A stretch of 64,000 bases of DNA from Flavobacteriales bacterium (GTDB lineage: Bacteria > Bacteroidota > Bacteroidia > UBA10329): assembly GCA_021741155.1 (NCBI GenBank), contig JAIOYP010000006.1, forward strand, positions 1-64,000, read 5' to 3'. Numbering within the stretch: position 1 is the first letter of the stretch; each line of letters opens with the position of its first letter. The position numbers were made by a program, and so were the translations under genes. Below the pieces are notes generated by a model. That model searched no databases. It was not told the origin of the DNA and saw only the letters and a program-made list of their open reading frames with translations. Shown in pieces: positions 51,788 through 59,553 of this stretch.

Positions 51788-52452
51788 TCGCGTACCTCAA
51801 ACCATTTCAAGAATTATTGGAGGCGAACGCCCAAGCCGAAAATGCTGTGGCGATGAAAGCCTACATGAAAAATCGGTTTGAGTTCTACGGAATCAAATCG
51901 CCCGAAAGACGTGAACTTGAAAAGCAATTCCTTTCAGAATTTGGAATGCCTAAACCTTTTGACAAGAAGGTTTTTCGTGAATTGTGGAAAGCCAATCAAC
52001 GAGAGTTTCAACATTTCGGATTGGATATACTGAGAAAGCAGGCTAAGCAAGCAAGCGAAAAAGATTTAGCGTTGATTGAAGAACTCATCATCACCAAAAG
52101 TTGGTGGGACACGGTTGATGGGTTGGCCTCATGGATTTGCGGACCTTACTTTCTCAAGTTCCCCGAAAGGATGAAACCCGTTACTGATGCGTGGACAGTT
52201 TCTGAGAATATGTGGTTGCGCAGAACAAGCATCATCTTTCAGCTTGGATATAAGCAGAAAACGGACGTTGAAATCCTGACTGACCATATCGAAAAGAACC
52301 TCGGTTCAAAGGAATTCTTCATCAACAAGGCTATTGGTTGGGCATTGCGTGAATACGCCAAAACAGATTCAAAATTTGTGCGTGATTATGTTGAACGGAT
52401 GAAGGAAAAACTCCATCCTCTGAGCGTTCGTGAGGCGTTGAAGAATTTATAG
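51784..52452 (+). CDS. DNA alkylation repair enzyme AlkD-like
   Basis: HEAT-repeat DNA glycosylase that excises N3- and N7-alkylated bases without flipping them. 222 residues from ATG 51784, which overlaps the phosphodiesterase stop (ATGA). The active-site stretch ITKSWWDTVDGLAS places Trp108 and Asp112 where Bacillus cereus AlkD has Trp109 and Asp113, and NMWLRRTSIIFQLGY supplies the conserved Arg. It has no signal peptide, so it is intracellular, unlike its two operon partners. Confidence 0.9.
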   Translation: MIAYLKPFQELLEANAQAENAVAMKAYMKNRFEFYGIKSPERRELEKQFLSEFGMPKPFDKKVFRELWKANQREFQHFGLDILRKQAKQASEKDLALIEELIITKSWWDTVDGLASWICGPYFLKFPERMKPVTDAWTVSENMWLRRTSIIFQLGYKQKTDVEILTDHIEKNLGSKEFFINKAIGWALREYAKTDSKFVRDYVERMKEKLHPLSVREALKNL

Positions 52453-52506
52453 CGATAAAAGAACAGTTTCTGCAACAATTGAACGGGGAGAACCGAACGC
52501 GAACCC

Positions 52507-52514
52507 TACTTTTG
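52507..52514 (+). promoter_or_regulatory. -7 box TACTTTTG before the S15 peptidase
   Basis: Exact TAnnTTTG match 18 bp before the ATG at 52533, with no TTTG at the expected upstream spacing. Confidence 0.3.
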
Positions 52515-52532
52515 CGCGCTCAAACCCCAAGC

Positions 52533-54665
52533 ATGTTCAAAAGCCTCCTTTTTCCGTTTTTCCTTTTCTCTGTTTTCATCGCGCAAGCACAATACAAAGA
52601 CCCAAAAGGGTATGTGGCGTCCGATTCCAATCAGGAATCTCCAGCCAAGTACAACTGGGAAAAGACCGCCAAATTCAAAAATTACACCCGCGACAGCTAC
52701 TATTTGGTGATGCGCGATAGCATTAAAATTGCTATTGACGTTTACGTTCCGAAGGTCAAAAAGGGTGATGTGGGCAAGTTCCCAACCATTTTGCACCAAT
52801 GGCGCTACTGGAGAGATTTTGACTTGAAATGGCCTTATAGTATGCTTAGCGCCCCACCGAATGGTCCTTTGGGCAAATTCTTCAAGACCATTTTGGCAAA
52901 TGGCTATGCGCTAGTTAGTGTGGATTCGCGCGGGTCGGGTGCATCCGATGGTTGGCGTGCTCATCCTTGGACGGAGGCGGAACGTAAGGACATGACAGAG
53001 ATTGTGGATCACATCATTGCCCAATCGTGGAGCAATGGGATCGTTGGAGTGGCCGGGGTTTCCTATAGCGGAACCACAGCCGAATTCACCGCCATCGAAA
53101 ATCATCCGGCTGTAAAGGCGGTTGTGAACATGTATTCACTTTTTGATGTCTATCCAGACAATGCCTTCCCTGGCGGAATTCACAACATCGGGTTTACCCA
53201 AGTTTGGGGCGAAGCCAACATGGCTCTTGATAAGAATCAATTGCCTCCAAAGGCTGGCAAAGCAAAGAAATTCGTGAAAGGTGTAACCGTTCCGAAGAAA
53301 ATCTACGATGGCCGAAGTGCCGAGGGTGTGTTTGCAAAGGCACAAGAAGACCACAAAATGAATGCGAACGTGAACGATGGCGCTTTAACCATTGTTTACC
53401 GTGACGACAAGGCCCAAAGCAAAGCAGCGGTTGCATCAGATGTCTTCAGTCCGCACACCTTTTGGAAGGAAGAGGACGCGTGCGGAGCCGCCATTTATAA
53501 TTGGAGCGGTTGGTTTGATGGTTCCTACAACGATGCTGCAACTAAGCGTTATCTCACGCTCACCAATCCAAAGAACAAGTTGATTCTTGGCCCTTGGGAA
53601 CATGGTGGAAGTTTCAATGCGGGACACACAAACCCAGGGCATTCGGGATTTGATCACATTGGCGAGGCATTGCGCTTTTTTGATCATCACCTGAAAGGTT
53701 GGGACACCGGAATTTCGAAAGAAAAGCCAGTTCATTATTTCACCATGGTGGAAGAGAAATGGAAAGCTTCTGATGTATGGCCTCCAGCAAATACCACGTA
53801 TCAATCTGTGTTTTTTGATGAGGGAAACACGCTTACATGGAGGAACAATTATTCTACACACGAAGACTCGAAATCTGCTTTGAAACTGTGGGGCGATTCT
53901 CTCAATCACCTCAAAAGCACAGGCATGAGCCAGTTGCTTAAAAAGCTGGAAGGTGAAGGAACTGTTTCTCCAGCCGATGAGAAAAAACTAGCGGCTTACC
54001 GCGAGGTTGAAACGAACTACGAAAAAGCTTTGGCAGAACTAAATACATCTGCTGTTCAGGTAAAAGAATGGCGCGACACACCAAGCGGTTCGGATGCGTA
54101 TCAAGTCGATTCTACCACAACTATGGGAATGCACGTGAAGTTCCGTTCGGTGTCTGGTCAATTGAAAGACCCGCACACTTATACCGATCGAAATGAGAAA
54201 GATTCACTCTTGTTGGTGTATGATTCGGAGCCATTAACAGAAGACATGGAAGTGACTGGTCACGCTTTGGTGGACATTTTTGTGAGTTCAAATACCAACG
54301 ATGCACAGGTTTTCGTTTACCTCGAAGATATTGACGAGAACGGAAAAGTGCAGTACGTGACGGAAGGCGAATTGCGTGCCCTACATCGCAAAGTGAGCAA
54401 CGAGAAAGCTCCTTACAAGCAAATTGGACCTTACCATTCATTCTTGAAAGAAGATGGACAACCTTTGGCTCCGGGAGAAGTGGCAGAAATGCAGTTTAGC
54501 ATGTTGCCAATCTCTTATCTCTTCAAGAAAGGACATCGAGTGAGAATTGCCATTGCTGGAGCGGATGCGGACCAGTTCCGCAACATGACCAACGATGAAC
54601 CGAAGTACACGTTCTACCGTTCGTTCACATATCCGAGTAGGGTGGAGTTGCCGGTAATCAGGTAG
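52533..54665 (+). CDS. Exported CocE/NonD hydrolase, X-Pro dipeptidyl-peptidase (S15) family
   Basis: Serine hydrolase of the S15/CocE family, 710 residues from ATG 52533 (signal FFLFSVFIAQAQ). Triad candidates: Ser177 in AGVSYSGTTA, Asp in GWFDGSYNDA and His in GPWEHGGSF; SRGSGASDGW is a family motif. The C-terminal third is the jelly-roll PepX_C domain (EDMEVTGHALVDIFVSSNTN, FKKGHRVRIAIAGADADQFR). Substrate could be Xaa-Pro peptides, esters or acyl-amino compounds. Its 3' end is duplicated downstream at 56503-56615. Confidence 0.88.
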   Translation: MFKSLLFPFFLFSVFIAQAQYKDPKGYVASDSNQESPAKYNWEKTAKFKNYTRDSYYLVMRDSIKIAIDVYVPKVKKGDVGKFPTILHQWRYWRDFDLKWPYSMLSAPPNGPLGKFFKTILANGYALVSVDSRGSGASDGWRAHPWTEAERKDMTEIVDHIIAQSWSNGIVGVAGVSYSGTTAEFTAIENHPAVKAVVNMYSLFDVYPDNAFPGGIHNIGFTQVWGEANMALDKNQLPPKAGKAKKFVKGVTVPKKIYDGRSAEGVFAKAQEDHKMNANVNDGALTIVYRDDKAQSKAAVASDVFSPHTFWKEEDACGAAIYNWSGWFDGSYNDAATKRYLTLTNPKNKLILGPWEHGGSFNAGHTNPGHSGFDHIGEALRFFDHHLKGWDTGISKEKPVHYFTMVEEKWKASDVWPPANTTYQSVFFDEGNTLTWRNNYSTHEDSKSALKLWGDSLNHLKSTGMSQLLKKLEGEGTVSPADEKKLAAYREVETNYEKALAELNTSAVQVKEWRDTPSGSDAYQVDSTTTMGMHVKFRSVSGQLKDPHTYTDRNEKDSLLLVYDSEPLTEDMEVTGHALVDIFVSSNTNDAQVFVYLEDIDENGKVQYVTEGELRALHRKVSNEKAPYKQIGPYHSFLKEDGQPLAPGEVAEMQFSMLPISYLFKKGHRVRIAIAGADADQFRNMTNDEPKYTFYRSFTYPSRVELPVIR

Positions 54666-54692
54666 AAAGAGAAAAGGGGATAAAGAAAAATG
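54570..54692 (+). repeat. Direct repeat A: 3' end of the S15 peptidase gene
   Basis: The last 95 bases of the peptidase gene and about 27 bases beyond it recur at 56503-56615 with point changes and an 8-base deletion. The two copies bracket the PAS-SpoIIE gene. Confidence 0.85.
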
Positions 54693-54710
54693 GAGAGGTG
54701 TGTCTATGCT

Positions 54711-56324
54711 TCAAAGACATATTCCCATGATAATCATATCGTCCACCTGAGAATTGTTTCCTTTCCAATTCTGGAAAAAGTCATTCAATAATTTTCCGTG
54801 GTGCTTAAAGTCCTCCGTCTGAATTTCTTCTACGAAGTGTTCTTTTCTCTTTCGCATGATCTTACGACCCTTCTTGCCACCGAACTGATCGGCAAAACCA
54901 TCTGAGAATGCGTATATCCTATCTCCTTTATCGTAGCTGATGCTTCCAAGCTCAAACTGCTTGTCAATGCCGCTTATGACGCCACCCACCGAAAATTTAC
55001 TCTGCTTAATGCATTGCAGTTGCCCATTTGCAACATGATAGAACGGTCTGCCAGCACTTGAGAAGAAGATTTTTTGGTCGGCATGGTCAATTCTAAAAAG
55101 CACAACTTCCATTCCATCACTCACCGATTTTAAGGCACCATCCTGAGCGAGAAACCTTACCATTGAAGCATGCACCTTGTCCAAAACCTTTTTTGGGTTT
55201 CGCTTCTGTTCATATCTTAAAATGTGATGCTCTAAGAGTTGAACTGACAACATGGTCATGAGTGAGCCAGGAACCCCGTGACCGGTACAGTCTCCAAGTG
55301 CTAGATAACTGCAGTTGTTCGTTTTGTCGTAGTGGCTCCAATGAAAATCACCGCTGAGTATATCCTTGGGCTCATTGACGATAAAAGCATCTGATAACTG
55401 CAACCACGCTGGGTCGATGGCTGGCATGAAGGCCTCCTGAATACGTTTGGCATAATTGAGACTATCAATAATGTCTTTGTGTTTAGACCTTATCACATTA
55501 TACGAGAGTGCTTGTTTTTCTTGGGCCTTTTTACGAAGGGTGATATCGGATGAGATGCCCAACAGATGGCTGGGGTTTCCGTGCTCATCAAGTATTGGGA
55601 TTTTTTGCGTGTGCAACCACCGTTTTCCACGCTTTGTATCAATGGGTTCTTCAAGGATTTCCAAATAGCCTTTTTTGGCCAATACTTCAGAATCTCTCTG
55701 TGTGAACTCATCGGCCATATCCTTAGGAAAAAGATCATGGTCATTCTTCCCGATCAATTGATCTTCGGTTAGGCCAAGCAGCTCTTCTCCCGCTTTGTTC
55801 ATTTTCACGAAGCGCAGATCCTTCGCTTCCTTCACAAATACCATATCTGGTATGTTATGAAGAATGGTTTCTAAAAAGAGCTTCGATTGTTTTAGCTGAT
55901 CCTCAACGATTTTCATTTTGGATATATCCCTCGCTATCGCATATGTTTTACCTGTGTTTAGGTCTGTACTACTGCTCCACTCAAGCCACAGATAATCTCC
56001 GTTTGTTTTACGGTAACGATTTGCAAAATTGATGGTTTTGGCTCCGTTGCTCAATTTGGCCATTTCAAGCAGGGTGGCCGACAAATCGTCTGGATGAACG
56101 AAATCGAGAAAAGGTCGTTCGGTCAGTTCCTGAAGGGTGTAGCCTAGCAGTTTTTCAAATTGCGGATTCAGCCTCTCAAAATATCCTTCCGAATTGGCTA
56201 TACAGATGAGGTCATGGCAATTATTGAAGAAATACGTATACTCTTTCGCTTTGTCATCAACATTATTTGTGGCTGGTACTTTTTCTTTCAGTTCTTTTGA
56301 AATGGATTTCTTTCCTTTTTGCAT
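54711..56324 (-). CDS. PAS-PAS-SpoIIE (PP2C-type) signalling phosphatase
   Basis: Cytoplasmic sensor phosphatase of the RsbU/SpoIIE class. Two PAS domains (about 30-145, ending in LNTGKTYAIARDISKMK; about 150-270, with LLGLTEDQLIGKNDHDLF) precede a PP2C-like domain (about 320-537) with the metal motifs SGDFHWSHYD, LALGDCTGHGVPGSLM and IYAFSDGFADQFGG. 537 residues, no membrane segment. Such proteins usually dephosphorylate an anti-sigma-factor antagonist; none is encoded nearby. The gene lies antisense between two copies of the peptidase 3' end, which suggests a relatively recent insertion. Confidence 0.9.
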   Translation of the reverse strand: MQKGKKSISKELKEKVPATNNVDDKAKEYTYFFNNCHDLICIANSEGYFERLNPQFEKLLGYTLQELTERPFLDFVHPDDLSATLLEMAKLSNGAKTINFANRYRKTNGDYLWLEWSSSTDLNTGKTYAIARDISKMKIVEDQLKQSKLFLETILHNIPDMVFVKEAKDLRFVKMNKAGEELLGLTEDQLIGKNDHDLFPKDMADEFTQRDSEVLAKKGYLEILEEPIDTKRGKRWLHTQKIPILDEHGNPSHLLGISSDITLRKKAQEKQALSYNVIRSKHKDIIDSLNYAKRIQEAFMPAIDPAWLQLSDAFIVNEPKDILSGDFHWSHYDKTNNCSYLALGDCTGHGVPGSLMTMLSVQLLEHHILRYEQKRNPKKVLDKVHASMVRFLAQDGALKSVSDGMEVVLFRIDHADQKIFFSSAGRPFYHVANGQLQCIKQSKFSVGGVISGIDKQFELGSISYDKGDRIYAFSDGFADQFGGKKGRKIMRKRKEHFVEEIQTEDFKHHGKLLNDFFQNWKGNNSQVDDMIIMGICL

Positions 56325-56502
56325 ATGTCTTTTAATCTCATTCTGAGCAACTATCAGGCTCTTGGTTTATGGTAGTTGGGATGGTATCTCCTAAACAGTG
56401 GATATACCCATATAACTACTAACTGTTACAAAATGTTGTCTTGTTTTTATCGAACATACACGGCATCCATACGCATTGGGTCTTTTGTGTGGTGTTCAGC
56501 AT

Positions 56503-56615
56503 GACCAATTCTGCAACATGACCAACGATGAACCGAAGTACACTTTCGTTCACATATCCGAGTAGGGTGGAGTTGCCAGTAATCAGATAGGAAGTAAAAA
56601 GGGATAAACAAAATG
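56503..56615 (+). repeat. Direct repeat B: relic of the S15 peptidase 3' end
   Basis: Decayed copy of 54570-54692, ending exactly at the ATG of the next T9SS gene. The remainder of 56325-56502 shows no gene. Confidence 0.85.
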
Positions 56616-57424
56616 AACATGGGTTTTCAAAAATTTGCAGCCTGCATAATGCTGATCTTTACCGTTAGTGACATAAATGCGCAAACCATTTATATTCCGA
56701 TTGATTCGGCAGCCTCCAATATTCTGAACTACACCTTAGTTGGCGGTTCATTGCAGAGCTATGGGGCGAAGGATTAGATCCGACATACTGGATGTCGGGA
56801 AGTGGTAACTCAGTTACGGTAGTATTTGCGAATGCTCAAACTAATCCTTCAATCAGAATATGGGGAATGAACGATGATGATGATTCTGCAGAATTGTTTG
56901 TGAATACAGTGGCCTATCCTCTCACGGCAAATTCGGCATCCTACAATTCTAAAGTTATATGCAATACCACCTATGGTTCACCAGGACCAGATGGTGTGCT
57001 TTTTTCATCTGGTTTATTGGTAGGCGCCAATAGCAATGCCGAAGGATACTACTCCTATCAAGACGTGACTTTGCAAACCTCTAGCGTGAATTCTATCCGT
57101 ATTGCAGGTGTAAGTGGAGCAGGTTGGGGTCTTGCTGGGGTGACCATTGCGCAGGAGCCAACGGGCATCCAACCCTATCAGAACAAGGAAATGAACGTTA
57201 ACCTGTTCCCTAATCCAACCATTGATAGGGTAACCATTACTGGAATTTACGATTCTGATGTTGTTGCAGAATTATTCAATCTATTGGGCGAGCGTATTTT
57301 ACGACAAGATCAAGACAAAAATGAATCCATGACCATTGATCTTAGTCAGATTCCCCAAGGCTCATACTTCTTGAAGATTGGAACAAAGTATGGAGCAATA
57401 ACCAAAAAGGTGTGGAAACAATAA
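56613..57424 (+). pseudogene. Frameshifted T9SS-sorted secreted protein gene
   Basis: The ATG at 56613 opens a signal peptide (CIMLIFTVSDINAQ) and 54 codons that stop at TAG 56775-56777. The same protein continues in the -1 frame from about 56755 (ELWGEGLDPTYWMSGSGNSV) to the stop at 57424, with a T9SS domain (LFPNPTIDRVTITG to KVWKQ). Loss of one base around 56750-56760 explains the break; a sequencing error would look the same. No slippery heptamer precedes the stop. In the inferred ancestor it directly followed the S15 peptidase gene, and its ATG ends the decayed repeat B. Alternatively only the 210-residue 3' ORF (56792-57424) is translated, without signal peptide. Confidence 0.7.
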
Positions 57425-57834
57425 CGTTTTCCAACACCGCCAACCCAAAACAGTCCGCATCAGGCAGGGCAGTACGCCAGTCTTATCGCCACTGTACAGA
57501 TGCGATTCATCGCGTTTGTACGGTTTAAATCTAGGTTCTCTACTGGTATTTTAATGGAAAGGCGAATACGAGGTGCTGGATAGCTTTTGTGGAGCTGATA
57601 CGAAACGTGAGTTCAGCCCTACCCTCAGCTTTAGAAACTTATGACCAAATTATTGCAACCACTAAATTAGTGGTAGAACCAAATCCGTTAATCGTGGTTC
57701 CCTTCGGGCAGTTCGAATCAAGAGTTTATCCTGAGTTTTTTATCGATGGGCAGGAACTAAACCCTGTGGCGATGTAGGTGTAAAAACGATAAAAGAGAAT
57801 TGTCAGCTTGTTTATCCAAACAAGCGAACCATCA
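57425..57834. other. Gene-free stretch with palindrome and terminator
   Basis: No convincing gene in 410 bp. It contains a 28-bp wobble-paired palindrome (57494-57521, GTACAGATGCGAT with ATCGCGTTTGTAC). A 62-codon ORF at 57589-57777 starts with GTG, matches nothing known and has no conserved feature. Confidence 0.5.
57806..57825 (-). terminator. Probable terminator of the cytochrome/LOX operon
   Basis: GCTTGTTT/AAACAAGC, 8-bp stem with a 4-nt loop, 10 bp after the stop at 57835. The T run downstream is interrupted (TTCTCTTTTA). Confidence 0.5.
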
Positions 57835-58260
57835 TCAATTATTCTGCGCCCCTTGTTCTATCCAGTTTCGGATAATCTCCAAATCTTCGTTTGGTAGGAT
57901 TACATTCGGAGGCATGTTAAGACCGAACTCTCCAGAATGCACAACCTTTTTCCATAGCAGCGATTGCAGTGGCTCGAACGGAACCACCCTTGTTTCGGAA
58001 GGAAAACCGATAGACTGAACATTTACTAGCTCGCTATATGCGTTGGTTGCGCCAAGGTCAAGACCACCGTTTGGAGGATGGCAAACCCAGCATTGATCAA
58101 CAAAGATTGGTACAACATCGAGCGCAAAATACACCGTATCGTAACCGTTTATGGTATCAAGCGGAGGCGTAACGTAATAAGGGCCGCTGTCTTTGGTACA
58201 TCCTTGCGCCAGCATCATTATCACAATAAATAGGGCACCTATGGGTAATAATGCTCTCAT
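57835..58260 (-). CDS. Lipoprotein with single c-type heme site
   Basis: Small envelope cytochrome, last gene of the operon. From ATG 58258-58260 a lipoprotein signal ends at Cys20 (MMLAQGC). VDQCWVCHPPNGG carries CWVCH, a heme c attachment motif, and WKKVVHSGEFGLNMPPN supplies a candidate axial Met; the C-terminal helix is EDLEIIRNWIEQGA. 141 residues, planctomycete-cytochrome-like pattern. Its ATG overlaps the DUF5777 stop (ATGA). Confidence 0.8.
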   Translation of the reverse strand: MRALLPIGALFIVIMMLAQGCTKDSGPYYVTPPLDTINGYDTVYFALDVVPIFVDQCWVCHPPNGGLDLGATNAYSELVNVQSIGFPSETRVVPFEPLQSLLWKKVVHSGEFGLNMPPNVILPNEDLEIIRNWIEQGAQNN

Positions 58261-59168
58261 TGCTTTTTTTTCTTTGGTCGTATCCATATTGATCGCATAA
58301 TGTTGAAACCGAGAAGGAAATATCCTTTATCGTACCGCTGCGTGGGTTCGGAGTATAATCGGTTTTCCATAATCTCGTTTGTGGTGCTGAAAACGATCTG
58401 AAAAACATGTCCAACCGTAGCTATTTCGTAGCCGATAGAGAAAGGGTCGAGGTGATTAGACGGCTGTCTGCCAACAATTACGGGGGCATATTCGAAAAGG
58501 ATAGAGCTCTTTTTAGATACTTTAAAACGCCCACTTATTGGGATGGAAAAGGCAAGGTTTGAACCATAGGCAGGGGCCAGATTTCGGTAAGTAAGGATGG
58601 GCGAAAGCTGCACCGAAGCGATGTCGCCAAATTTGCGCGCAACCATGAACTGCAAGCTGTAGTTCATTCGATGTTCAAACCGATATTTGAATGGCGTAAT
58701 GCTATCCGAGAAGAACTCGCGGTCGCTCACCTTTGGGAACTCGTCTGAGTTGATGGCGATGTTGGCATAGGCCGAGATTGAGATGGGCATGTGGTTGTCC
58801 GTGGTTTGTTTCATAATGCGAAACTTACCACCTAGGTCATACATTTTGGCGGCTTTGGTACGTCCAATGTCCATCTGAAACCATTTGCAGAACGTATAAG
58901 AAAATCCGAATCGGATATTGGCAGGAAGGTCAAATCCTAAGAACTGCAAAATGGCCTGCTTGTCTGGAGTGATGGTTCCGAACCGATGCTGAATCATCAT
59001 TCCGAATCCTTTTGTTTTCGGCATCAAATCAACAGATTGAGCATTGATGATGGTTTGTCCGCTAAACGTGCGGTCTATTTCCTTGTGTTCCACCACCTCT
59101 TCTTCCTGACCCAAGGCCAGCACGGGAAAGGCGAGTAGCACAACGATTATTTTGAATAGTCTGTTCAT
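58257..59168 (-). CDS. DUF5777 family outer-membrane beta-barrel protein
   Basis: Predicted outer-membrane barrel, 303 residues from ATG 59166-59168 (signal IIVVLLAFPVLALGQ). Alternating strands and the stretch FSGQTIINAQSVDLMPKTKG, then FGMMIQHRFGTI, are typical of DUF5777; the end (GYFLLGFNIMRSIWIRPKKK) is a terminal strand plus basic tail. It lies between two cytochrome genes with 4-bp overlaps on both sides, a context often seen for DUF5777, suggesting a role in electron transfer to or across the outer membrane (inferred). Confidence 0.75.
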   Translation of the reverse strand: MNRLFKIIVVLLAFPVLALGQEEEVVEHKEIDRTFSGQTIINAQSVDLMPKTKGFGMMIQHRFGTITPDKQAILQFLGFDLPANIRFGFSYTFCKWFQMDIGRTKAAKMYDLGGKFRIMKQTTDNHMPISISAYANIAINSDEFPKVSDREFFSDSITPFKYRFEHRMNYSLQFMVARKFGDIASVQLSPILTYRNLAPAYGSNLAFSIPISGRFKVSKKSSILFEYAPVIVGRQPSNHLDPFSIGYEIATVGHVFQIVFSTTNEIMENRLYSEPTQRYDKGYFLLGFNIMRSIWIRPKKKKQ

Positions 59169-59542
59169 GGTTTTGACAGTGTACGAATGTAATTGACTAA
59201 CGCCCAACGTTGTTGTTCGGTAAGCACATCTTGATAGGGAGCCATATCGTTGCGGCCGTTACCAATTTTCCAGAAGATGGCGCCATCGGTCTGCTGTTGA
59301 ACTTGCTTTGTGGTAAGATTGGCAGGGGGCGTGTCGATGTTCGCAGAAGCGGGCCCTTTTCCGTCTGCATCATCCCCATGGCACGACCAGCAATAGCTCA
59401 GGTAGAGGTCTTCGCCTTCACTTGCAGCCTTGGCATCACCGCTTCGCGGATTTTTGAGATTATCTGCCGATTTCGGAGCCACCCAAGGCTCGGTAGCCAT
59501 GCTTGAGATGAGAAATATGGAAACGATAAGAGCTGTCTTCAT
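59165..59542 (-). CDS. Periplasmic class I c-type cytochrome
   Basis: 125 residues with a signal peptide (ALIVSIFLISSMA), heme motif CWSCHGDDADGKGP (CWSCH at about 51-55) and a candidate axial Met in NDMAPYQD, C-terminal helix ALVNYIRTL. These are standard cytochrome c features. It overlaps the DUF5777 gene by 4 bp and follows the Fe-S protein gene by 11 bp. Likely shuttles electrons in the periplasm for this operon. Confidence 0.9.
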   Translation of the reverse strand: MKTALIVSIFLISSMATEPWVAPKSADNLKNPRSGDAKAASEGEDLYLSYCWSCHGDDADGKGPASANIDTPPANLTTKQVQQQTDGAIFWKIGNGRNDMAPYQDVLTEQQRWALVNYIRTLSKP

Positions 59543-59553
59543 GTGCTTATTTT

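Noticed and set aside
56750-56792. Programmed -1 frameshift in the T9SS gene
   Set aside because: There is no X-XXY-YYZ slippery heptamer or following pseudoknot, and secreted T9SS proteins are not known for frameshifting; a one-base loss is simpler.
57589-57777. A 62-codon ORF starting with GTG
   Set aside because: No homology recognised, no promoter, and it lies among palindromic debris; possibly a relic but not supportable as a gene.
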